Part shown: positions 46,090 through 53,343 of the stretch, one piece after another
Numbering within the stretch: the first letter of the stretch is position 1
How the letters are laid out: every line of letters begins with the position of its first letter
Assembly (NCBI GenBank): GCA_029561455.1
Contig: JAKQIY010000065.1
Span: 1 to 64,000, forward strand
Source of the DNA: a bacterium
GTDB taxonomy: Bacteria; Zhuqueibacterota; Zhuqueibacteria; Residuimicrobiales; Krinioviventaceae
Direction: 5' to 3'
Length of the DNA: 64,000 nucleotides
Program-made: the position numbers and the translations under genes
The notes under the pieces: model-generated
Database searches by the model: none
Told to the model about the DNA's origin: nothing
What the model saw: the letters and a program-made list of their open reading frames with translations, nothing else

Positions 46090-46147
46090 CAGCATAGTAA
46101 TTTAACCTTTATTAAACGGCTCATGCCACAAAAAGCCAAAGGGCTTA

Positions 46148-46181
46148 TTAAAAGTTGTCCCCTCGAAGGGACAACTTTTAA
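46148..46181. repeat. 14-base perfect hairpin
   Basis: TTAAAAGTTGTCCC and its complement around a six-base loop (CTCGAA). No T tail on either strand, 165 bases before the small T9SS protein gene, so it could be a leader RNA structure or an insertion-type palindrome. Confidence 0.6.
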
Positions 46182-46346
46182 AGCACACTGTGCCCAAGTT
46201 ATTTATTTTCAATATCTTATTGTATCAATGAAAATTAAAAGCTGCATCTTATTGTAAATAATGATTTTAAGTCTGCAATTTTTGGCTTTCCCGGTGGCAT
46301 GGTACTTGAATAAGGGTATAGTGAAACAGTAATAAAAAACTTAACA

Positions 46347-47378
46347 ATGGAAAAGACAATGTTTACATTCAATATAAAATCCAGAACAATCCTCGGTGCG
46401 GCTTTATTCATGTTCATGCTGCTTTCAATAGTTCCCGATGCTTTAGCTCAGGCCCCAAAACACATTTGGTCATTTGTCTACAATTCCGATGGTTCAACCC
46501 CGGCTAATGGCGACATAACGATCAGAGTTTATCTGCAAAAAAATCCAGGTAATGTTATTACCACCTCCAATACTGCCAACGGTTGGGAATATGACATTAA
46601 CAATGCCTGGAGTTTTTTTCCGAATCCGTCCGAAAGTACTCCCACCAGCGCAACAGTAGATGATGTTGTTGTTATAGAATTTGAAAATACCGGCAGCAGC
46701 GCTCATAACGGTGAAAGCAGTGTACTTACCGGCGCACTGGATGAGAATATGTATCAGCAAATTGGTAATAATAATTTTGCCTTACCGGTTGAATTATCTC
46801 ATTTTTCCGCCACTGAAGAAAACGGCGCCGTTGTGTTAAATTGGGCAACTGCAACAGAGACCATCAATCTCGGTTTTAATGTATATCGTTCGGAAGAAGG
46901 CATGAATCAGTTCCAGAAAATAAATGACAAGATCATTGCCGGACATGGTACTTCTGCTGAGAAACACACTTATAGCTTTACAGACAATGATGTTACTTTT
47001 TCAAAAACCTTTGAATACAAGCTGGAAAATATTAATGCCGACGGCACCAGCAAAATATCGGGCCAGTTATCAATAACTATCGAATCACAACAACTGCCGT
47101 CAAGTTTTTCAATTTCTCAAAACTACCCGAATCCCTTTAACCCAACCACTTCTATCAACTACTCTTTGCCCCGCAATACTCAAGTTAATATCATTATCTA
47201 CAACACTCTGGGCGAAGTAGTAAAAGAACTCGTCAATTCCCGCCAGGATGCCGGTTCTTATACAATAATGTGGGATGGTTATTCCGATCTGGGTAACCCG
47301 GTAGCCTCTGGAATGTATTTTTACGAAATTAAAGCCGACAATTTTAACCAGGTTAAAAAGATGACTTTATCCAGGTAA
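46347..47378 (+). CDS. Small secreted protein with novel N-terminal domain and T9SS sorting tail
   Basis: 343 residues (the ATG at 46359 is an alternative start). A signal peptide ends near 'DALAQ'. Residues ~35-150 form a domain I do not recognise ('IWSFVYNSDGSTP', 'VYLQKNPGN', 'ANGWEYDINNAW'), followed by an FN3-like segment with the hinge 'ALPVELSHFSA' and 'LGFNVYRSEEGMN'. The final ~85 residues are a classic type A T9SS sorting domain ('SQNYPNPFNPTTSINYSLP', 'YNTLGEVVKEL', 'GMYFYEIKADNF'). So it is exported by T9SS and anchored on the cell surface. It lies between the two lyases. A paralogue is at 50568-51584. Confidence 0.87.
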   Translation: MEKTMFTFNIKSRTILGAALFMFMLLSIVPDALAQAPKHIWSFVYNSDGSTPANGDITIRVYLQKNPGNVITTSNTANGWEYDINNAWSFFPNPSESTPTSATVDDVVVIEFENTGSSAHNGESSVLTGALDENMYQQIGNNNFALPVELSHFSATEENGAVVLNWATATETINLGFNVYRSEEGMNQFQKINDKIIAGHGTSAEKHTYSFTDNDVTFSKTFEYKLENINADGTSKISGQLSITIESQQLPSSFSISQNYPNPFNPTTSINYSLPRNTQVNIIIYNTLGEVVKELVNSRQDAGSYTIMWDGYSDLGNPVASGMYFYEIKADNFNQVKKMTLSR

Positions 47379-47738
47379 TACCTGAACAGTACAATATATA
47401 AATCTCTCCTCCCTCCAATGCTGCCCCCGTAAAATTTACGGGGGTTCTTTTTTTCCAGCCGCAAAAACATCCTGCTAGTTGTATTTATTATTGATGAATT
47501 AGTGATTTATTTTTTATACCAATTTTCATATATTCGGCTATGGTCTGGTTCTGATAGTTGACCACAGTATAATAACAAGATAATTACACTAATGCCTGCA
47601 CAGAATTAACGTGACTGATAAATTATAATTCCAACGACCGCTGCAGAATAAAGGCTGCTTTGGCAAGAGTCGAATAATGAAATAAATTATTCCTGAAAAG
47701 CATTTTATTATATGTAATCATTTTTTTGAAAGGACAAT
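47379..47738. other. Intergenic region before the second lyase
   Basis: About 360 bases. It holds the terminator at 47424-47454 and the promoter region of the second lyase. Nothing coding is seen. Confidence 0.5.
47424..47454 (+). terminator. Terminator of the small T9SS protein gene
   Basis: A perfect near-palindromic stem CCCCCGTAAA with its complement, tail TTCTTTTTTT, 46 bases after the stop. Confidence 0.9.
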
Positions 47739-50270
47739 ATGTTAAAGCATACTTGTAAAAGAATCAACATACCGGGAATAGTTGTCTTGTTAACAGCCAT
47801 CATTTTCATTTTTACAGCCGATCTGGCAGCTGTTACGCACCCTATCTGGAATCCCACGGGGAATGTCGATTCGTTGAAAAATAATGTTAAAAATTATCTT
47901 TCACTTTCCAATTCGCAGCTCAGGAATAAACTGGATAATTCCGGTAAAGCCAATACTCAAAATGCCGCCATGGTCAATATAACATACGATTTTGCCCTGC
48001 TTTACCACTTGACCGGAGAAAACCGCTATGCTGATAAAGCCGCGACGCTTTTAGCCAGGTATGCCGAGGTGTTTCCCAATTGGCCGCTTGATTACAGCGA
48101 TAAACGCGGCCACTATATGTGGTGGAAGAACTGGTTTCACCGCGATCTGGGTGAAGTAGCCAGATTTTTACCACAAGCTTACGATCTGATCGCCACCAGC
48201 GGCGCTTTGGAACGAATTAGCCAGGATACAGGACAAAAAGTGCTGACCCTGTTTCAGCAAATTGTACAGGTCGATTTGGGTTATAAACTATTCTTTTTTA
48301 ATGCCGCCGGCACCCGCCCCCTGGGACTGATGATCTTTGGCAGGGTTCTGGACGACCCGGAACTGGTTCACCTGGGCTACTGGTATTATAACCGCCTTAT
48401 CCATGAAATGTTTTGCCACGATGGTTTTTGGCTGGAAGGCAGCTATGAATATGGCGCCAGCATTGTCGGTGATATTACCCAAAAAGATTATGCGTTTTAT
48501 TGCAATGGTTACTCAGACCCGGAAGGTTATACCCACATTCCCTTTGACCCGGTCTGGGATCCGCAGCGTCTCGACAACCTGGATTTTAACGCCATTTTTG
48601 GTGATATTTATGATCGCATTAATTTTGCATTATGGAAGACGGCGCTGCCGGATGATAAATGGCCGGTTTTGAATGAAACTTTTGCCTTCCCCACCGGTTA
48701 CAGTAATCAACAATACCATCCACAGCGGGAACCGTTGACAGAATCACGATTATTCGGCGGACTTGGACATGCCGCGCTGACTTTGGGCAACGGCTTGGAA
48801 CAAATCCAAACCCGGTTTGATTTCAGTAATGCCATTGGCCACAGTCATAACGATGCCCTGCATCTGATCTATTTCAGCAAAGGGGTTCAGGTTGTCGGCG
48901 GCACCGGCTATACCGAGGGTAATCGCGATTGGAACAATTCAACAATTAACCAAAATCTTGTCGTTGTCAATGCCAAAGAACAAAAAAGCGAAAGCTGGAA
49001 TGATCGCACTCCCTCGCCCTATATTCCAGGCAAGGGGAGAATCGAAGGTATGCCGGAAAGACTCCCCTTCCCGGATACCAATATGCATAATAATGTGATA
49101 ATGTTTGAACCGGGTTTTCAGGATTTCAAACAAGTGCAGGTAACTGAAGTAGATGCCCTGGATGCCTATGCCAATTCCGGCGCTACCCGCTACCGGCGCA
49201 CTCTGGCGCTAGTCAGTATTTCAGAGAACGATACCTATCTGGTCGATTTGTTCCGTTTACAGGGAGGCTCACAATATGACTGGTGCATTCATGGCGGCTA
49301 TGACAATTATCAGATCACCACAAACCTGAACCTGAAAAGCGCCTCAGGCAAGTTCGGCAGTATAGCCATCAAGAAAAAAGCGGAAACCAATGCAGCCTGG
49401 TATGGCGAAATTGCTTATGCCAACGCCAAACACCGGTTCACCATGTGCGGAGCGCCCGCCACTGCCGTATTTACCGGCAAAGCCCCGCAATCCATTAAAA
49501 ACGGCGGTCAGCAGGATTATTTATTCGCACGGCGAATGACAAACAGCAACGCCGATGAAAATTACCTGGTTGTACACGAAACTTTTACCTCCGCGCCGCA
49601 TATCCGTGCTGTTGAAAAGCTGATCTTTACTGAAGAAACCGGCTCGGCCGTTGGTATCAAGGTTACCCTGGATAATGGTCGGATCGATTATATCATCCAC
49701 ACCCTGGATGACGGCCCCGATTTCCCGGAACATAAAATCACCGGCGGCGACGAGATTCTGATCCGCGGCAAGTTCGCTCATATCCGGATGGTCGGAGGCA
49801 GTGTGGAGTGGATGTACCTGGTGCAGGGGAAATCATTAACGGTCAATTCCCTGGCCATCGAATCGCGGAACCCGGAATACTCATTCCGGGGAATTGTTAA
49901 CCGAGTTGAGAGGAGGCAAGAAGGCGCTGCTGCTAACTGCCTGGTTGTCGACACGTCGCTGCCGGCTGAAACCTTGCCCGGTAAATCCATTATCTTGACC
50001 TGGGCTAATGGCTGGAACTGGGCATATACTATTAAAGAAGCGACGGGCAACACCATTACTTTAAATGAAGAACCGGGATTTACCTGGAATGGCGATAAAA
50101 TAAATATGCGCTTTTTCCCTGCCGGTCAATACCTAGGCCCGGTACAATTTATCATACCCGGAATTGCACTGTTGAATGGTGGGCAAACTATAAGTACGGA
50201 ATACATTCAATCAGTCGATAAGACACCCCCGGCAATACCAAAAATTAAAGGTGCACGTAAAGATAAATAA
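47739..50270 (+). CDS. Secreted heparinase II/III-type lyase, short paralogue
   Basis: 843 residues with a signal peptide (about 1-30). It matches the 1300-residue lyase at 41689 through its whole catalytic part, with long identical runs ('WPLDYSD-RGHYMWW-NWFHRDLG', 'GTRPLG-M-FGRVLDDPELVHLG'), the His cluster 'GHSHNDALHL' (His368, His370), and the C-terminal lyase module that ends near residue 820. It stops exactly where the longer protein begins its Ig-like domain ('DKTPPA'), then ends in a short basic tail. It has no binding domains and no T9SS tail. Two lyases with different accessory parts suggest a free and a substrate-bound form. Confidence 0.9.
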   Translation: MLKHTCKRINIPGIVVLLTAIIFIFTADLAAVTHPIWNPTGNVDSLKNNVKNYLSLSNSQLRNKLDNSGKANTQNAAMVNITYDFALLYHLTGENRYADKAATLLARYAEVFPNWPLDYSDKRGHYMWWKNWFHRDLGEVARFLPQAYDLIATSGALERISQDTGQKVLTLFQQIVQVDLGYKLFFFNAAGTRPLGLMIFGRVLDDPELVHLGYWYYNRLIHEMFCHDGFWLEGSYEYGASIVGDITQKDYAFYCNGYSDPEGYTHIPFDPVWDPQRLDNLDFNAIFGDIYDRINFALWKTALPDDKWPVLNETFAFPTGYSNQQYHPQREPLTESRLFGGLGHAALTLGNGLEQIQTRFDFSNAIGHSHNDALHLIYFSKGVQVVGGTGYTEGNRDWNNSTINQNLVVVNAKEQKSESWNDRTPSPYIPGKGRIEGMPERLPFPDTNMHNNVIMFEPGFQDFKQVQVTEVDALDAYANSGATRYRRTLALVSISENDTYLVDLFRLQGGSQYDWCIHGGYDNYQITTNLNLKSASGKFGSIAIKKKAETNAAWYGEIAYANAKHRFTMCGAPATAVFTGKAPQSIKNGGQQDYLFARRMTNSNADENYLVVHETFTSAPHIRAVEKLIFTEETGSAVGIKVTLDNGRIDYIIHTLDDGPDFPEHKITGGDEILIRGKFAHIRMVGGSVEWMYLVQGKSLTVNSLAIESRNPEYSFRGIVNRVERRQEGAAANCLVVDTSLPAETLPGKSIILTWANGWNWAYTIKEATGNTITLNEEPGFTWNGDKINMRFFPAGQYLGPVQFIIPGIALLNGGQTISTEYIQSVDKTPPAIPKIKGARKDK

Positions 50271-50277
50271 AAAACTC

Positions 50278-50508
50278 ACTACCGGACACTTTATGGACTC
50301 GGTTTCAAACATGCTACCCCTACGGGGTTTGAGCTTGTATTTATGTATTATTCTATAAACATATCACCCCCTACCGGGGGTTAATTTCATTTAATTGACT
50401 TAAAAATAACCGCGAAGCGGTGAAATGTTTGTAGAAAGAGAGCCATCTCAGCACAATCTAACCCCGTAGGGGTGATATGTCGGGAACTTATAAAAAGTGT
50501 CCGGTAGT
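50278..50508. mobile_element. MITE-like element with 15-base terminal inverted repeats
   Basis: 231 bases bounded by ACTACCGGACACTTT (50278-50292) and its exact complement (50494-50508). Inside are two 'ACCCC(T/G)ACGGGGT' type palindromes, at about 50315-50330 and 50460-50473, and a third unit near 50367-50382. It encodes nothing. No clear target-site duplication was found. It lies between the second lyase and the shared terminator. Confidence 0.75.
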
Positions 50509-50513
50509 AAGAT

Positions 50514-50547
50514 AAAAAAAAAGCTCCGGTTATATCAGCCGGAGCTT
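50514..50547 (-). terminator. Bidirectional terminator between the lyase and the second small T9SS gene
   Basis: A 9-base perfect stem (AAGCTCCGG and its complement), loop of 9. The minus strand has a long T run (from A's at 50514-50520), fitting the end of the 50568 gene. The plus strand ends in TTTTA, so it may also stop the lyase transcript. Confidence 0.88.
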
Positions 50548-50567
50548 TTACATTCTAAATTCCCAAT

Positions 50568-51584
50568 TCATCGGGCATAGATCATCTTGCGGGTTAAAAT
50601 AGATTCGTTGGTGCGCAATTCACAGAAATAAATCCCCGCGGTAACCTGCTGCCCGCTGTCGTCAATGCCATTCCAGTTAATAGAAAAAGATCCGGCGCCC
50701 TGCTGCTCATTCACCAGGCGGGTAATATAATCTCCCAACAAGTTGAATATGGTCAGTTGCACCATAGTATCTGCAACCAGGTTGTACCTGATGGTGGTTT
50801 CGGGATTAAAAGGATTGGGGTAATTCTGCGCCAGTTCATGCTGCGCCGGTAAAGCAGCAACACTGGTTGTGACCGAAACCGGGCTGAACGTACTGGTCTT
50901 GCCTTTAATATCCACAGCTTCAAGTTTATAATAATAAGTATGACCGGGATTAACATTTTTATCCGTAAAAGAATAACGAGTCTGTACAGTACTATTCCCG
51001 GCGCCACGTACCATAATATTATTGATCTTTTCAAAATTTACCGCCATATCAACACTGCGGTAAACATTAAAGCCCAGGTTATTCACTTCGCTCTCGGTGG
51101 TCCACTTTAATTCAATAACACTGTTTCTGTATTGAGCGCCAAAAGACGATAACTCTACCGGCAGGGAAAAATCATTCGGGCCGATTTGCTGGTTTTGATT
51201 AATATCCAACGTAGCTTTTAGTGTTTTAGTTTCTCCTGCAAAGGGACCAACACTGACATTTAAAAATATAATCGTAATTTCATCTCCAAAATTAGCATTG
51301 GTTGCGCCGCCGCCGCCAGATTGGTACCAGGTCCATTTAGCGTCAACATCCACGCCCCAACCGTTACTGACATTATATACAGTTGTGGTGCTGGTTGGAT
51401 TTTTGGAAAGAAAAGCGGTTACAAGTATGTCATTATCATTCGGGGAACTATTATCTGAATTATGTACGAATCCCCAAACCGTTTTGGGAACAGAGTATAC
51501 AAAATCAGGGAGCAGAAAAAGAACAAGAAACAATACAGTTATTGCACCCCAACCCTTGCCTTTAAAATTGTAACAGTTTTTCAT
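50568..51584 (-). CDS. Small secreted protein with novel N-terminal domain and T9SS sorting tail, paralogue
   Basis: 338 residues. A signal peptide (about 1-33) is followed by the same unrecognised domain as at 46347 ('VWGFVHNSDNSSPNDNDI', 'AFLSKNP', 'NGWGVDVDAKWTWY', 'GDEITIIFLNVS'). An FN3-like domain follows ('SLPVELSSFGA', 'LGFNVYRSVD'), then a type A T9SS sorting tail ('AQNYPNPFNPETTIRYNL', 'IFNLLGDYITRL', 'GIYFCELRTNE'). It is transcribed towards the second lyase and shares the terminator with it. The two copies look about half identical in the N-terminal domain by eye. Confidence 0.87.
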   Translation of the reverse strand: MKNCYNFKGKGWGAITVLFLVLFLLPDFVYSVPKTVWGFVHNSDNSSPNDNDILVTAFLSKNPTSTTTVYNVSNGWGVDVDAKWTWYQSGGGGATNANFGDEITIIFLNVSVGPFAGETKTLKATLDINQNQQIGPNDFSLPVELSSFGAQYRNSVIELKWTTESEVNNLGFNVYRSVDMAVNFEKINNIMVRGAGNSTVQTRYSFTDKNVNPGHTYYYKLEAVDIKGKTSTFSPVSVTTSVAALPAQHELAQNYPNPFNPETTIRYNLVADTMVQLTIFNLLGDYITRLVNEQQGAGSFSINWNGIDDSGQQVTAGIYFCELRTNESILTRKMIYAR

Positions 51585-52106
51585 AGCTCATTCCTTTGCT
51601 TAAAGTCAATATTGAAATTCTTTTATTTCCTTACCGGATAAAATGGACAAATACCAGTACAAAATTACCTGTTTTTTTCAAAATTTTAATTCAATTTCAG
51701 ATAATTACAAATTTCATGCCGAATTTAATTTTTGTTACAAAATAATCTTACTCAACCAACAGCACAAGTCTTTTATTCATTCCTGGTGTATTAATGGGGC
51801 AGGTTACAATGGAAAAGTAAAATATGCGTCGCCAGCATAATAGCAGGGAAAACACACATCAATACCACATAATGAGTTCGAGACTCGGACTGTTATCATA
51901 TATGGCTTGTAAATAATTTAACATACGAACAAAACCGGTATATTCCCGTTTATGGTAAGAATCTTGCAAATTTTACATTTGGGAGGAATGATTTTATAAA
52001 CTTGAATGATACTAATTCACTCCGGTTTGCACATTATTTTCTAATGGGCAATAACAGATAAATATAAACTCCGGCGGCCCCCATTTATTAAGCACTGGTT
52101 TATTGC
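51585..52106. other. Intergenic region between the small T9SS gene and the glycan cluster
   Basis: About 520 bases, AT-rich. It holds the promoter of the 50568 gene and the end of the glycan operon. A weak stem (TAAGCA with TGCTTA) near 52089-52108 overlaps the last stop codon of that operon. Nothing else is seen. Confidence 0.5.
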
Positions 52107-53330
52107 TTAGCGTTTGTTTTTCTCCAGCACGTGGACAAATTCATCACCGAGTCTATCACGCGAAAACTCTTTTTCCGCCAGTTTGCGGGAAGCGAGCCCC
52201 ATTGCTTCGCGCATTTGTTTATCGGCACAAAATTTTTCCACAGTATCGGCAAATTCTACCGGATCGTCCGGCTTGCACACCAGGCCGCATTTGTTGGCGG
52301 TTATCATATCTGCAAGCCAGCCGGGATAATTGTTCAACACCGGTATGCCGCTGGAGATATAATCAAAAAACTTGTTGGGTGATGTGCCGTAATAGAATTC
52401 CGGGATGTTGGCTAAAATCATCATTCCCACATCAAATCGGGGTAATAATTCCGCCAGTTCAGTTTTAACAACCCGGTCAACCCAGGTAATATAATCTGTC
52501 AACCCTTCGTCGACCGAGCGTTTTACCAGTCGCTCTTTTTGCGAGCCCGTGCCGATAAAAATAAAATGCATGCCGTGTTTGTGTCTTTTTTTCAATTCGG
52601 CAATGCCGTCCAGAACCGCGTCAAGGCCATTCGCCCGGCCATGCGCCCCGGTAAAAACAAAACGAACATCTCCCGGCTTGCCATAATTCGGTTCCGGCGC
52701 GCCCGTTGGCTTGGGCATAAACAAATCCAGGTCGCTGCAATTGGGTATTATACTGATCTGCTCTTCCGGGTAGCCGGCGCGCTTGATGCCATCTTTGATT
52801 CCCGGCGCCAGGGCAATAATATGTTGAGCGGCCCGATAGATGGAATGCTCCATGTTGATCAAAAACCAACGCGCCAGGGGATTCTTCATGGCGCCCAAAG
52901 CAAAGATCAACTCCGGCCACAGATCGCGCACTTCAAAAACAAACGGCACCTTTAACTTTTTCGCCGCGCTTTTTGCCGGCAATCCTACGGTTAGCGGGGT
53001 CGAAGTGGCAAAAATTAAATCCGGCCGTGACTCTAGTATACGGCTATATGTGCCAAACGCAAAGCGGAAAAAGGCGATGGTGCGTTGCCACAGGTTCATA
53101 TTGTTCGAATATGGCGCTTTGATCAACTTGACGGTGATCCCGTCGATTATGATCTCTCTCTTACCTTTTTGATAAAGCAAGCGTTGGTCCATTTTGGTGT
53201 TGCTTTTAGCGGAAGATATCATAGTAACTTTATGACCTGCCGCAACCAGCTTGATCGCCCATTCATACGAACGAATACCGGACCCGCCTTCCGGGGTAGA
53301 AAAATATTGATGAATATAAACGATATGCAT
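52107..53330 (-). CDS. Glycosyltransferase family 4, WbuB-like
   Basis: 407 residues with the GT-B fold and family 4 signature. N-terminal 'YIHQYFSTPEGGSGIRSYEWAI' (residues ~4-25) is typical of WbuB-like transferases that act on N-acetylated sugars. The C-terminal nucleotide-sugar site is 'FYYGTSPNKFFDYISSGIPVL' (within ~315-340). Cytoplasmic, working on a lipid-linked glycan. Last gene of the minus-strand glycan cluster, 13 bases after the heparinase-like gene. Confidence 0.9.
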   Translation of the reverse strand: MHIVYIHQYFSTPEGGSGIRSYEWAIKLVAAGHKVTMISSAKSNTKMDQRLLYQKGKREIIIDGITVKLIKAPYSNNMNLWQRTIAFFRFAFGTYSRILESRPDLIFATSTPLTVGLPAKSAAKKLKVPFVFEVRDLWPELIFALGAMKNPLARWFLINMEHSIYRAAQHIIALAPGIKDGIKRAGYPEEQISIIPNCSDLDLFMPKPTGAPEPNYGKPGDVRFVFTGAHGRANGLDAVLDGIAELKKRHKHGMHFIFIGTGSQKERLVKRSVDEGLTDYITWVDRVVKTELAELLPRFDVGMMILANIPEFYYGTSPNKFFDYISSGIPVLNNYPGWLADMITANKCGLVCKPDDPVEFADTVEKFCADKQMREAMGLASRKLAEKEFSRDRLGDEFVHVLEKNKR

Positions 53331-53343
53331 AGTATTACTTCCG

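Larger units (their letters stand above)
45681..46346. other. Intergenic region with three hairpins
   Basis: About 670 bases between the lyase terminator and the small T9SS gene. Beyond 46060 it contains strong stem-loops at 46061-46084 and 46148-46181 and a weak one (AGCC-AAAG-GGCT) between them. A 60-codon frame from 46075 runs through the hairpins and is not considered a gene. Confidence 0.5.

Noticed and set aside
46075-46257. 60-codon plus-strand frame
   Set aside because: It crosses two perfect hairpins and has no family likeness.
46260-46346. Riboswitch in the leader of the small T9SS gene
   Set aside because: The 'GGCTTTCCCGGTGGCATGG' stretch gave no match to a riboswitch consensus I know.
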